Part shown: positions 36,118-45,491 of the stretch, piece after piece
How the letters are laid out: every line of letters begins with the position of its first letter
Position numbering within the stretch: position 1 is the first letter of the stretch
Origin: an uncultured Veillonellaceae bacterium
Lineage (GTDB): Bacteria > Bacillota > Negativicutes > Veillonellales > Veillonellaceae
DNA: 64,000 nucleotides
Assembly (NCBI GenBank): GCA_945867815.1
Contig: CAMBIX010000001.1
Location: forward strand, 1-64,000
Direction: 5' to 3'
Notes under the pieces: generated by a model
Databases searched by the model: none
Seen by the model: only the letters and a program-made list of their open reading frames with translations
What the model was told of the DNA's origin: nothing
Position numbers and translations under genes: made by a program

Positions 36118-36994
36118 AACATTCCGTTATTTTGTAAAAGAAGCCGTTAAGTCCATGCGGCGTAATGGGCTTATGACAATAGCTTCTATTTCTACGGTTG
36201 CTCTGTCTTTATTTATTCTAGGCATTTTCACCTGTGGTGTAGTGAATCTGGATAATTTAGCATCTAACCTGGAAAGTCAGGTTGAAGTCAGTGTGTACTT
36301 GCAAGATAATTTAACAACGCCAGAAATTATGGATGTAGGCAAGAAGTTAAAAGTTATGCCAGGCCTTACTAAGATGGAATTTGTATCTAAGCAGGAAGCT
36401 TTACAGCGCTTCGAACAACGGCTAGGTGATCAAAAAGACATGTTGCAGGCTTTAGATGGGAATAACCCTTTACCTAATGCTTATGTCTTAACCTTTGAAA
36501 CGCCAGAACAGGTAAAAGATACGGCTGCGACGGTAACAAAATTTAAAGGTGTTGACAGTGTCCATTATGGGCAGGATGTAGTAGAACAAATTTTTAAGAT
36601 TACACAAATTATCCGTATTGGCGGTATTATTTTGATTGTTTTCTTGGCTTGTGCTACCTTATTTATTATTTCTAATACCATTCGGTTAACCGTATTTGCC
36701 CGTCGTAAGGAAATTGCCATTATGAAATATGTAGGGGCAACGAATGGTTTTATTCGTTGGCCATTCCTATTAGAGGGCGTTATTTTAGGCTTCATTGGTG
36801 CAGCTATTGCTAGTGCCTGTGTTTGGGAATTCTATCTATTTGTCACAGGGGAAGTGCAGAACTCCTTAGCCTTTTTACCAATTGTACCGATTGTGCCATT
36901 TTTCTATAAATTGGCGGGTGGCTTGTTTGCCGTTGGTATTTTGGTTGGTGCTGTCGGGAGTGCTATCTCCATCAAACAGTATATGAAAGTATGA
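36107..36994 (+). CDS. ftsX: Cell division protein FtsX
   Basis: 295 residues with four membrane segments: one after RRNGLMTIASIS, an extracytoplasmic loop (~45-165, VEVSVYLQDNLTTPEI...), then three more with the conserved RLTVFARRKEIAIMKYVGATNGFIRWPFLLEG between them. The loop likely binds the M23 protein encoded next. GTG 36107, with AGAGGTG upstream inside ftsE. Confidence 0.95.
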   Translation: MKIRTFRYFVKEAVKSMRRNGLMTIASISTVALSLFILGIFTCGVVNLDNLASNLESQVEVSVYLQDNLTTPEIMDVGKKLKVMPGLTKMEFVSKQEALQRFEQRLGDQKDMLQALDGNNPLPNAYVLTFETPEQVKDTAATVTKFKGVDSVHYGQDVVEQIFKITQIIRIGGIILIVFLACATLFIISNTIRLTVFARRKEIAIMKYVGATNGFIRWPFLLEGVILGFIGAAIASACVWEFYLFVTGEVQNSLAFLPIVPIVPFFYKLAGGLFAVGILVGAVGSAISIKQYMKV

Positions 36995-37005
36995 TGGGGG
37001 CTTTT

Positions 37006-38178
37006 ATGAGAAAGAATAGTTGGCACCGTAAAACAGCTGCGGCCTTAGTTTGTACGACCCTAATGACATCTCTATTAATTTGGCCTGTACTAGCAGAAGA
37101 TGAGGATTTAAATAATCAGCTCAATACTGTTCAGCAGCAGATGCAGGTGGAATCAACAAAAAAGGCTAAGGCAGAGGCAACCATTGGCTCTGTATCCCAA
37201 CAGCTTCATCAAATTGAAAACCAATTGGAGACAGCGACAAGTCAGTTAAAAGAAGCCCAAAAGCAGCGTGGCTTAGCGGAACAGGATATTGCTAAAAATA
37301 CAAAACTCTTAAAAGAAGCTCAAGTGAAGTTAGATAAAAGAGAAAAAATCTTTTTAAAGCGAGCTCGTGATATTTATATTAATGGCCGCCTAAGTTATTT
37401 GGATGTTATCTTAGGGGCTAAGAACTTTAGTGATTTTGCTAATCGTGTGGAAATGTTAAAACGTATTTTGGATTCAGATATTAAGTTAATTAAAGAAATC
37501 CAGGCGGAAAAACAAGAAATTACGACACGGCAGGAAGCCCTAGAAGCTGCTAAGGCTAAGCGCGTTAAAGTCGAAAAAGAAGCTAAAGAAAAACAAATTG
37601 TTATTGCCCAGAAAAAAGCGGAACGTAATGCTGTTTTACAAAAAGCTATGACCGATAAAGCTGCTGCTGAACAGGCTCAGCGTGAACTTGAAGCTTCATC
37701 AGCTAATATTAAGGCTATGTTGCAGCAACGGGCAGCCGCACGGGCGGCACAGGCTTCAGCAGCTTCCTCTGGGGGCGGTAGTTATGTGCAGGGCTCTGGG
37801 CAGTTGTCTTGGCCGGCTAATGGGCCTGTTACCTCTCCTTTTGGCTGGCGTGAGCATCCGATTTTTGGACGACAGATTTTACATTCGGGTATTGATATTG
37901 GTGTACCTGAAGGGACACCTGTTCATGCCGCTGATAGTGGCACCGTTGTTGACGCTGGCTGGATTGATGGTTATGGTAATTGTGTCATTATTGATCATGG
38001 TAACGGCATATCAACCTTGTATGGGCATAATTCAGAAATTGCTGTCAGTGCTGGTCAATCTGTTTCTAAGGGACAGGTTATTGCTTATGCTGGCATGACG
38101 GGGAATGCGACAGGACCACATATTCATTTTGAAGTACGTGTAAATGGCGATCCAGTGGATCCAATGGGATATTTATAA
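37006..38178 (+). CDS. EnvC/PcsB-like murein hydrolase activator, M23 domain
   Basis: 390 residues. Signal peptide (to ~LAEDED), long coiled coil (~35-245), Ser/Gly linker, C-terminal LytM/M23 domain with HSGIDIGVP, DHGNGISTLYGH and HIHFEVR (the zinc ligands H, D and HxH are present, so it may be active itself). Sits directly after ftsEX, the expected partner of FtsX. ATG 37006 with GGGGG at 5 bases; the ATG at 36991 overlaps the ftsX stop. Confidence 0.93.
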   Translation: MRKNSWHRKTAAALVCTTLMTSLLIWPVLAEDEDLNNQLNTVQQQMQVESTKKAKAEATIGSVSQQLHQIENQLETATSQLKEAQKQRGLAEQDIAKNTKLLKEAQVKLDKREKIFLKRARDIYINGRLSYLDVILGAKNFSDFANRVEMLKRILDSDIKLIKEIQAEKQEITTRQEALEAAKAKRVKVEKEAKEKQIVIAQKKAERNAVLQKAMTDKAAAEQAQRELEASSANIKAMLQQRAAARAAQASAASSGGGSYVQGSGQLSWPANGPVTSPFGWREHPIFGRQILHSGIDIGVPEGTPVHAADSGTVVDAGWIDGYGNCVIIDHGNGISTLYGHNSEIAVSAGQSVSKGQVIAYAGMTGNATGPHIHFEVRVNGDPVDPMGYL

Positions 38179-38181
38179 TTG

Positions 38182-39324
38182 ATGAAGAATAAACGATATT
38201 GGTTAGCTTGTAAATGGTGGTTACTGCATGGCTTGTATGCTGCTCTTAGTGGCTTGGCTGTTATGTGGCTGACCTTTTGGTATTTGTCAGGTAGTTTTTC
38301 TGGCCTGCCTCGGTATTTATATACTTATTATGCAGCGTCACATTTTTTTATGACGCCACCTAGTAAAGACCAGTTATTTACTGGCTCTTTGGAAGGGATG
38401 ATTGCTTCCTTAGGTGATGCACATAGTCAGTATTTGGACTCTAAAGCTTATGAAGATTTGCTTATGCAAACTAGTGGCACCTATACAGGCATTGGTATTG
38501 TACTAGGTAAGGTGGACAATCAGATAGGTGTTGTATCGGCCTTAGAAGGACAACCAGCGGCTAAAGCAGGCATTCAAAGTGGTGACCAGATTATGGCTAT
38601 TGATGGTAAGCCGACAAAAGACATGGCCTTAGAAAAGGCTTCATCTCTTATACGGGGTGAAGCGGGTACGTCAGTTAGTTTGACGATTCGCCATGAAGGG
38701 GTCGATAAGACCTATACCATTACGAGAGAAAAGATTACCTTGCCAACGGTTAGTGGGCATATGCTGACAGACCATATAGGCTATATACGAATTAGTGAGT
38801 TTACGGAACAGACAGGTAGTGAATTTGCTAAGACCTATAAGGACTTACGGCAAAAGGGTATGACTAAGTTAATTCTTGACTTACGTAATAATCCTGGTGG
38901 GTTAGTAACGGCAGCTCAAGCTGTAGCCGATTATATTTTACCGAAAGGTCCTATTGTAACGGTAGAAAATCGAGTGACAGGGACAGAAGTCTATGCATCA
39001 CAAGGTCTGGGTGATAATTTGCCTTTAGTCGTTCTTATTAATAAGGGATCGGCTAGTGCATCGGAAATTATAGCGGGTGCGGTACAAGATGAAAAGGCAG
39101 GTACCATTATTGGCACTAATAGTTATGGTAAGGGAACGGTACAAACAGTGCTGAAAGAATTTGGTGGTACCGGTATAAAAATTACCATTGCCCAATATCG
39201 AACACCCGCTAACCGTATGATTGATGGACAGGGGATTAAACCAGATATATTGGTTACTTTACCTAATCCGCCAACAGAGGATAGTCAATTGCAAAAGGCT
39301 ATTGAAGTCTTACAGGAAAAATAA
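38182..39324 (+). CDS. C-terminal processing peptidase (S41, CtpA/PcsB-partner type)
   Basis: 380 residues. N-terminal membrane anchor (~17-37), PDZ domain (~95-180, GIGIVLGKVDNQIGVVSALEGQPAAKAGIQSGDQI), S41 catalytic core with GSASASEIIAGAVQD (Ser nucleophile) and GTNSYGKGTVQ (Lys general base). Periplasmic serine protease. The gene order ftsE-ftsX-M23-ctp is common in Firmicutes and suggests that Ctp trims or degrades hydrolases (inference). Confidence 0.94.
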   Translation: MKNKRYWLACKWWLLHGLYAALSGLAVMWLTFWYLSGSFSGLPRYLYTYYAASHFFMTPPSKDQLFTGSLEGMIASLGDAHSQYLDSKAYEDLLMQTSGTYTGIGIVLGKVDNQIGVVSALEGQPAAKAGIQSGDQIMAIDGKPTKDMALEKASSLIRGEAGTSVSLTIRHEGVDKTYTITREKITLPTVSGHMLTDHIGYIRISEFTEQTGSEFAKTYKDLRQKGMTKLILDLRNNPGGLVTAAQAVADYILPKGPIVTVENRVTGTEVYASQGLGDNLPLVVLINKGSASASEIIAGAVQDEKAGTIIGTNSYGKGTVQTVLKEFGGTGIKITIAQYRTPANRMIDGQGIKPDILVTLPNPPTEDSQLQKAIEVLQEK

Positions 39325-39379
39325 TAAGAAATAGGCGTCTCTATCATAAGGCGCTGATTAATTAGATGAGGTTAAATAT

Positions 39380-40651
39380 ATGTTTATAGATAGAGCACGT
39401 ATTTTTGTTAAAGCCGGCGATGGTGGTAATGGCATGAGTAGCTTTCGGCGTGAAAAATTTGTGCCTAAGGGCGGTCCTAGTGGTGGCGATGGCGGTCATG
39501 GAGCCAATATTATCTTGGAAGCAGATAAGAATATAAATACTTTGGTTGATTTTAGATATCGTCGCCAGTTTAAGGGCTCTAAAGGCGAGAATGGTCAAAG
39601 CAGCAATAAATATGGGCGTAATGCTGAAGACTGTCTTATCAAAGTCCCGATGGGTACAACGGTTATTGATGAAGAAAGTGGCGCCCAAATGGCAGATCTT
39701 GTGGAAGATGGGCAGCAGTATATCGTGGCTAAGGGTGGCCGTGGTGGTCGTGGCAATGTTCATTTTCAGACCAGTGCCAATCGGGCTCCTACTTTTGCAG
39801 AAAAGGGCGAACCAGGTGAAGAACGATGGGTTCGTTTAGAGTTAAAAGTCTTAGCTGATGTAGGTCTGTTAGGTTACCCTAGTGTAGGTAAGTCAAGTAT
39901 TATTCGGAAGGTGTCATCGGCTAAGCCTGATGTAGCAGCTTATCACTTTACAACCTTAACACCTGTTTTAGGTGTTGTGTCGGTGCGACCAGGTGAAAGC
40001 TTTATTATGGCGGATATTCCCGGTCTTATTGAAGGTGCTGGGGAAGGGGTTGGCCTCGGGCATGCCTTTTTACGCCATGTAGAACGAAGTAATATTTTAA
40101 TTCATGTCTTAGATGCGGCCGGCAGTGAAGGACGAGATCCTAAGGAAGATTTTAAGGCTATTAATGCAGAATTGAAGAAATATAGTGAAAAACTAAGTAA
40201 GAAGAAGCAGCTCATAGCTTTAAATAAGATTGATTTAATTCAAGATCCAAAACAATTAGATGAATTAAAGATTTATTTTACGGACCTTGGTTATGAAGTA
40301 TTTCCTGTTAATGCCTTAAGTGGAGAAGGACTATCGGCTTTAATTGAACGAGCTTGCTATTATGTACAAAATTATGTGCCTGCTCCAGAAGCTAAGGATG
40401 ATGTCGTCCTCTATGAAGCTAAGAAGGATGTTGACTTTGTTATTAGTCGTGGTGATGATGCGTCTTATATTATTACAGGCCCACGTATTGAAAAGTTAGT
40501 GGCTATGACTAATTTAGATGATGAACAATCCTTACGGCGTTTCCAGAAGATTTGGACCTATATGGGCTTAGATGAAAAATTAAAAGAGCGTGGTTGTAAA
40601 GATGGTGATGAAGTCGTTATTGGCGATCAGCGCTTTGTATATCATGAATAG
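39380..40651 (+). CDS. obgE: GTPase Obg/CgtA
   Basis: 423 residues. Glycine-rich Obg fold at the N-terminus (FVKAGDGGNGMSSFRREKFVPKGGPSGGDGG), G domain with GYPSVGKSS (~168), DIPGLIEGA and NKIDL, and the Gram-positive-type C-terminal OCT domain (~345-423). Acts in 50S assembly and stress signalling. ATG 39380 follows GATGAGGTT. Confidence 0.97.
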   Translation: MFIDRARIFVKAGDGGNGMSSFRREKFVPKGGPSGGDGGHGANIILEADKNINTLVDFRYRRQFKGSKGENGQSSNKYGRNAEDCLIKVPMGTTVIDEESGAQMADLVEDGQQYIVAKGGRGGRGNVHFQTSANRAPTFAEKGEPGEERWVRLELKVLADVGLLGYPSVGKSSIIRKVSSAKPDVAAYHFTTLTPVLGVVSVRPGESFIMADIPGLIEGAGEGVGLGHAFLRHVERSNILIHVLDAAGSEGRDPKEDFKAINAELKKYSEKLSKKKQLIALNKIDLIQDPKQLDELKIYFTDLGYEVFPVNALSGEGLSALIERACYYVQNYVPAPEAKDDVVLYEAKKDVDFVISRGDDASYIITGPRIEKLVAMTNLDDEQSLRRFQKIWTYMGLDEKLKERGCKDGDEVVIGDQRFVYHE

Positions 40652-40660
40652 GAGTTAGGA

Positions 40661-40948
40661 ATGAAGGGAAAACAAAAACGCTTTTTGCGAGCCTTAGCGG
40701 CGACAATGCCTGCCGTTGTTATGATTGGTAAGGGCGGTCTTGAAGAGGCTGTTATTGACAGTGCTCGTAAGGCTATTACGGCAAGAGAATTAATTAAAGT
40801 GAAGGTTCTAAATAACTGTCCAGAAGAAGGCAGGCCTATGCTTACTAAATTGGCTACTATGCTAGGTGCTGATTTAGTTCAGGTTATTGGGCATAATGGT
40901 GTTTTATATAAGGCCAAGAAAGAGCCTAAGATTATATTGCCGGAGTAA
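40661..40948 (+). CDS. yhbY: YhbY-family RNA-binding protein (CRM domain)
   Basis: 95 residues. MKGKQKRFLRALAATMPAVVMIGKGGL, ELIKVKVLNNCPEEG and IGHNGVLYK define the CRM/YhbY fold that associates with pre-50S particles. obgE-yhbY is a standard Firmicute pair. ATG 40661 follows TAGGAGTTAGGA. Confidence 0.95.
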   Translation: MKGKQKRFLRALAATMPAVVMIGKGGLEEAVIDSARKAITARELIKVKVLNNCPEEGRPMLTKLATMLGADLVQVIGHNGVLYKAKKEPKIILPE

Positions 40949-40952
40949 ACAG

Positions 40953-41111
40953 GTGATAGGATGGTCTTGGCTGGATGCTTTGCAGGCTTACTGGCAATAT
41001 ATGCATTCGCCAAAAGGAAGGTATGAGTGGCGTGGTTATTGTTTAGTTATAGGCGCCCTGCTTATATCGGTTCTCTTAGTAATACTAATGGTATGGAAAT
41101 ACGAGGGATAA
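40953..41111 (+). CDS. Small membrane protein, 52 aa
   Basis: GTG 40953 with CCGGAG upstream, overlapping no other gene. MIGWSWLDALQAYWQYMHSPKGRYEWRG followed by one hydrophobic helix (CLVIGALLISVLLVILMVW) and KYEG. Not recognised. Fits exactly between yhbY and yqeK with 4- and 1-base gaps, which favours a real co-transcribed gene. Topology would put the Trp/Tyr-rich N-terminus and one membrane helix; function unknown. Confidence 0.6.
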   Translation: MIGWSWLDALQAYWQYMHSPKGRYEWRGYCLVIGALLISVLLVILMVWKYEG

Positions 41112-41112
41112 T

Positions 41113-41682
41113 ATGTATTCGATGTATGAGGATTTACAAAAACGCTTAAGCCCTAAGCGCTTTACTCATAGCTTGGGCGTAGCTAAAACGGCTGTTTTAT
41201 TAGCTAGACAGTATGGAGTTGATGAAGAGACGGCTTACATAGCGGGTTTAGCTCATGATTGTGCTAAGGAACTGCCCTTACCAATTATGCAACAGGTAGT
41301 TAATGAAGCGGGCTTATTGATAGATCCTTATATGTTAGCCAGTACGGCTCTTTTACATGGCGCAGCTGGTGCGGTTGTAGCCGCTAACCGCTATGGTATT
41401 GATGATGAAGATATATTAGAGGCGATTCGGGTACATACTACAGGTAAGGTAGGGATGACGACCTTAGAAAAGATTATATTTCTAGCTGATTATATTGAAC
41501 CAAGTCGCACCTATCCAGCGGTAACAGCTATACGGGAGGCAACTAAGGAAGGTCTTAATCAAGGCGTTTTAGCTGGTTATAACAGTACAATTTCTTTACT
41601 TATTAGGCAGAATTCGTCCATTTATTTCAAAACGGTACTTGGGCGTAATGATATCTTACAAGAGATAATGGATGGTAGATAG
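41113..41682 (+). CDS. yqeK: YqeK-type HD-domain diadenosine tetraphosphatase
   Basis: 189 residues. RFTHSLGVAKTAVLLARQYG, AGLAHDCAKELP (HD) and LLHGAAGAVVA, IRVHTTGKVGMTTLEKIIFLADYIEPSR are the YqeK signature. Hydrolyses Ap4A symmetrically (known for the family). Normally clustered with nadD, which is absent here. Followed by an LCP gene and rsfS. Confidence 0.93.
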   Translation: MYSMYEDLQKRLSPKRFTHSLGVAKTAVLLARQYGVDEETAYIAGLAHDCAKELPLPIMQQVVNEAGLLIDPYMLASTALLHGAAGAVVAANRYGIDDEDILEAIRVHTTGKVGMTTLEKIIFLADYIEPSRTYPAVTAIREATKEGLNQGVLAGYNSTISLLIRQNSSIYFKTVLGRNDILQEIMDGR

Positions 41683-42898
41683 AATGGATGATACAAATAA
41701 AAAAGGGACGAAACGATTTAGGCGGAGACGAAAAAAACCATTAAAAAAGACGGCTGCTGTTAGTAAAGTAAAGAAGCGTTTTACCTCTACATTAGGTCCT
41801 ATGACACATAAGAGATGGGGCTTTTTAGGCTTAGGGATTATTATTATTTTGCTTCTTTTATCTCTAATCATTCATGGATTAACGATGTCTTCTACTAATA
41901 CGCCGGCAGGCAGCGACAATGGATCAGCTCCTATTACAGAGACTGTTTCTTTAGAGCAGAAGGCTCTTGATAAGCCTATGTATATCTTGGTTGTGGGTAT
42001 TAATGATAAGAAAGAAGCAGATGCGGTTTACCTGTTATCAGTTAATAAGGAAGATGTGGGCGTTGATGTTATTGGTATTCCATCGAATAGTAAGATTGAA
42101 AATCGAGATCATACCGCTTCACAGCCTTTGTCTTCTATTTATGCGTCAGGTGGTATTTCTCTAACTAAGGCTGTTGTAGAAGATATGTTTCATATCTCTA
42201 TTCCTTATTATATCGTTATGGATGAACCGGCTTTTGAAAAGGTTGTTAATGTAACGGGTGATCGGCCTTTGTATGTAGAAGAGAATATGACTCATACGGA
42301 CGCAGCTAGTGGACAAACAGATATTAATTTAAAACAAGGTTATCAAAGTTTAGATGCTGAGGCGGCTTTAGGTTATGCTAGGTATGTAGATAAGGATACT
42401 AATGCTTTCCCTCGGACCCAGCGACAGGAACGTTTAATTAAGGATATGTTTAGTGAGTTTACTGGTCGGACTTCCTTACGAAAAATGTTTGATATATGGC
42501 GCATTTGGAGCCATTTAGATACTAATATTTCTACGTGGAGTGCTATGAAGCTGATGGCGTCTTTACATGCCTTGACGCTTAGTGAAATCCATTATTATAT
42601 TGTGCCTGGCAGTACAGAAATTGATAAGGCTCATGCCATTATATATTGGTCAATTGACCCAACCGGAGTACAGCAATTAGTAGGTATTACTATGGGCATG
42701 TTAGATGCAGATACACCGATGAAGGCTAATGTGAATGCGCAGCCAGCACCGGTACAGACAATTGATAGCCAGACAGCAGCTAGTGATGCAAATGATTCGG
42801 CTATTAAGGGTGTGAATGATAAACAAAATGGATCTTCTTTAGCTGGGGGTAGTCAACCAAGTAAAAAAGCAACAGAACCAGGCACACCAGCAGAATAA
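41672..42898 (+). CDS. LytR-CpsA-Psr (LCP) family protein
   Basis: 408 residues (ATG 41672; ATG 41684 is an equal alternative). Basic cytoplasmic tail (~1-50), one membrane segment (~50-70, WGFLGLGIIIILLLLSLIIHG), extracytoplasmic LCP domain (ADAVYLLSVNKEDVGVDVIGIPSNSKI, LTKAVVEDMFHISIPYYIVMD, ALGYARYVDKDTNAFPRTQRQERLI), and a Ser/Thr/Pro/Gln-rich tail. LCP enzymes attach undecaprenyl-linked polymers to peptidoglycan; with csaB this fits secondary wall-polymer assembly. Usually the middle gene between yqeK and rsfS. Confidence 0.88.
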   Translation: MVDRMDDTNKKGTKRFRRRRKKPLKKTAAVSKVKKRFTSTLGPMTHKRWGFLGLGIIIILLLLSLIIHGLTMSSTNTPAGSDNGSAPITETVSLEQKALDKPMYILVVGINDKKEADAVYLLSVNKEDVGVDVIGIPSNSKIENRDHTASQPLSSIYASGGISLTKAVVEDMFHISIPYYIVMDEPAFEKVVNVTGDRPLYVEENMTHTDAASGQTDINLKQGYQSLDAEAALGYARYVDKDTNAFPRTQRQERLIKDMFSEFTGRTSLRKMFDIWRIWSHLDTNISTWSAMKLMASLHALTLSEIHYYIVPGSTEIDKAHAIIYWSIDPTGVQQLVGITMGMLDADTPMKANVNAQPAPVQTIDSQTAASDANDSAIKGVNDKQNGSSLAGGSQPSKKATEPGTPAE

Positions 42899-42919
42899 AA
42901 ATAGAAAGGAATTAATTCT

Positions 42920-43276
42920 ATGCAGGAAAAAGAATTTGAACAGGTGGCTAAAGACTTAGCCCAAGCGGCCTATGATAAAAAAGGGATAGATATTTCCATT
43001 TTAGCTATGGGTGAGTTAACATCTATAGCCGAATATTTTGTTATTGTTAGCGCCAATAACCGTAAGCAAGCACAAAGTATTGCTGATGAAATTGAAGATA
43101 AGGGAGCTGAATTAGGTTTGTCCGTTCTTCACACAGAAGGCTACCGTGAAGGTGAATGGGTTCTTGTTGATTTTGGAGATATCATTTGCCATATCTTTAC
43201 AGGCCAGGCTCGTCACTTTTATGGTCTAGAAGACTTGTGGAATGACGCACCAACCCTTCCTTTTGAAGGAGTTTAA
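42920..43276 (+). CDS. rsfS: Ribosome silencing factor RsfS
   Basis: 118 residues. AAYDKKGIDISILAMGELTSIAEYFVIVSANNRKQAQSIADEIEDK then GYREGEWVLVDFGDIICHIFTGQARHFYGLEDLW. Binds L14 and blocks subunit joining under starvation. ATG 42920 follows AAGGAATT. End of the yqeK-lcp-rsfS cluster. Confidence 0.96.
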   Translation: MQEKEFEQVAKDLAQAAYDKKGIDISILAMGELTSIAEYFVIVSANNRKQAQSIADEIEDKGAELGLSVLHTEGYREGEWVLVDFGDIICHIFTGQARHFYGLEDLWNDAPTLPFEGV

Positions 43277-43278
43277 TC

Positions 43279-44142
43279 ATGAAGTTAGTAGAAAATACTA
43301 TCGTTACCTTGCCTGTATTACGGACGAGTGATTATGGTGCCTTTTTAGATGGGCAAACAGGTAATTCGGATCAAGATATACTGCTTCATCATGACCAACA
43401 GACTCATGCGGTAGCCGTGGGCGACCAAGTGGAGGTATTTCTCTATAAGGATCCTAAGGGGCGGTTAACGGCTAGCATGCGTTTACCAGCTATGAAGGTT
43501 GGGCAGATTGGCTATGTAGAAGTTGTAAATGTAACGAATTTTGGTTGTTTTGTTGACGTGGGAACTGAACGAGGTATTTTTATGCCTCATGCGGAAATGC
43601 GTGGCCGACCTAAGGTGGGGGAACACGTATGGGTGCGCTTATATACGGATAAATCGGGTCGTTTGGCTGTATCTATGTATGTAGATGATGAAATGCGCCG
43701 CGCTTCTAAGCCTGCTGAGGAGGCTAAGGTAGGTCAGAAGGTTAGGGGCGCTGTCTATAATTTAACTGATGAAGGGGCTTTTTTTATTACACCGGAACGA
43801 TGGATTGCCTTTTTACATCGGTCAGAAATGACTAAGGTACCAAAGGTAGGGCAAATGGTGACAGCCCGCGTAGCTTATAAGCGTAAGGATGGGCGTCTTA
43901 ATGTATCTATGCGGCCTGTGAAGGAAGAAGCTTTAGTTGAAGATAGTAAGGTTCTTTTAGATTATCTAAAACAGCGTCATGGCCGTATGCCTTATAGTGA
44001 TGATACATCAGCTGATATTATAAAGACGACCTTTGGCTTTAGTAAGGCCGCCTTTAAGCGGGCCTTAGGGCACTTAATGAAAGAAGATAAAGTCATTCAA
44101 GTTGATGGCTGGACAGAGTTAAAGGATTCAAATCAGGTATGA
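43279..44142 (+). CDS. CvfB-like protein with S1 domains
   Basis: 287 residues. Three S1/OB-like segments (~1-65, 68-135, 145-212) ending in LNVSMRP, then a winged-helix C-terminus (LLDYLKQRHGRMPYSDDTSADIIKTTFGFSKAAFKRALGHLMKEDKV), the layout of CvfB/YitL. Family members bind RNA and influence virulence factor expression in Staphylococcus. ATG 43279 follows GAAGGAGTT. Overlaps trkA by 4 bases. Confidence 0.88.
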   Translation: MKLVENTIVTLPVLRTSDYGAFLDGQTGNSDQDILLHHDQQTHAVAVGDQVEVFLYKDPKGRLTASMRLPAMKVGQIGYVEVVNVTNFGCFVDVGTERGIFMPHAEMRGRPKVGEHVWVRLYTDKSGRLAVSMYVDDEMRRASKPAEEAKVGQKVRGAVYNLTDEGAFFITPERWIAFLHRSEMTKVPKVGQMVTARVAYKRKDGRLNVSMRPVKEEALVEDSKVLLDYLKQRHGRMPYSDDTSADIIKTTFGFSKAAFKRALGHLMKEDKVIQVDGWTELKDSNQV

Positions 44143-45476
44143 AAATAATTGTGGTTGGTGCTGGTAAGGTAGGCTATTCCTTGGCTAAGCGCCTTATACA
44201 AGATGATCATGATGTGTATATGATTGATAAATCAGCTGAGCGGATTCATAATTTGGAAAGCACCTTAGATGTGAGTCTCTTACAGGGTAATGGTAGTCAG
44301 TTATCTGTTTTAAATGAAATAGGCTTATCTGATGTAGGAATGTTTATTGCTGTTACTGATTCAGATGAAGTCAATTTATTAGCTTGTGCTGTTGCCAAAT
44401 TAGGTGGTGTAGCCAGAACCATTGCTCGCGTACGTGATACGGATTATGCTAAAAAAGATAACCAGCAGTTGCAGTCACAATTAGGTATTGATTTATTTAT
44501 TAATCCCGAAATGGTTACGGCACAGGCTTTATTAGAAATCTTACAGACACCAGCTGCCCTTGATGTTGAAGATTTTGCTAGTGGGGCTGTTCGTTTATTA
44601 GAATTTAAGGCCAAAAAACATTGGGATATACTCGATCAGCCTTTAAAAGATATTACCTTACCAGATCGCGTATTAGCTGTAGGAATACTTCGTAATGGGG
44701 ATATGATTATTCCCCATGGGGATACCATGGTAGAAGCAGGGGATAATGTTTTTTTTCTTGGTGCCAAGGAAGGGATTCAGCAGTTAGAAAAACGTTTTCA
44801 AGAATTAAACCAACAGATTAAATATGTGGTTATTATTGGGGCTGGTCTCATTGGTCGTAATCTGACTTGTCTATTAGAAAAAGCCGGCTACAATGTGAAG
44901 GTTATAGAGAAAAATCGCGCTCGTTGTGAACTCTTAGCGTCAATAACCAATACAGCTATGGTTATTGAAGGGGATGGCACCAATTTGGATCTTTTGGAAG
45001 CTGAAGAAATTGGTGATGGTGATGTCATTATTTGTTTGACTGATGATGATAAGTTAAATCTTTTAGTGGCTTTACTAGCTAAACACATGGGTATACCTAA
45101 AGCCTTTGTTAGGGTGGGACGACCAGAGTATATTTCTCTTATGGAACAAGTGGGTATTGATGTCGTCTTCTCACCACGTTTGTTAACATCTGGAGAGATT
45201 TTACGAGCGGTTCGTAGTGATTCGAATTTAGTTAGTATTTCTACCTTTGAAGGGTCTAAGGCTGAAGCCGTTGAGATTGCTTTGCCCGCAGAGTCGACCT
45301 TAGTAGGCCGTGCGTTACGAGATATTCGCTTACCTGGTGAGGCCTTGGTAGGTGCTATTGTTAGAGACAATACGACGATTGTACCATCAGGGGATACCTT
45401 TTTATATGAAGGGGATCATATTATATTCTTTACATTGCCACAGTATGTTAATCGCCTCTTAAAGGCTATCAAGTAA
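44139..45476 (+). CDS. trkA: Trk potassium uptake regulator TrkA
   Basis: 445 residues: two repeats of RCK_N (NAD-binding GAGKVGYSLA at ~7 and GAGLIGRNLT at ~235) plus RCK_C. Forms the cytoplasmic gating ring for TrkH. Start ATGA overlaps the previous stop, showing coupling. Confidence 0.95.
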   Translation: MKIIVVGAGKVGYSLAKRLIQDDHDVYMIDKSAERIHNLESTLDVSLLQGNGSQLSVLNEIGLSDVGMFIAVTDSDEVNLLACAVAKLGGVARTIARVRDTDYAKKDNQQLQSQLGIDLFINPEMVTAQALLEILQTPAALDVEDFASGAVRLLEFKAKKHWDILDQPLKDITLPDRVLAVGILRNGDMIIPHGDTMVEAGDNVFFLGAKEGIQQLEKRFQELNQQIKYVVIIGAGLIGRNLTCLLEKAGYNVKVIEKNRARCELLASITNTAMVIEGDGTNLDLLEAEEIGDGDVIICLTDDDKLNLLVALLAKHMGIPKAFVRVGRPEYISLMEQVGIDVVFSPRLLTSGEILRAVRSDSNLVSISTFEGSKAEAVEIALPAESTLVGRALRDIRLPGEALVGAIVRDNTTIVPSGDTFLYEGDHIIFFTLPQYVNRLLKAIK

Positions 45477-45491
45477 GAAAGGATAGGACTT

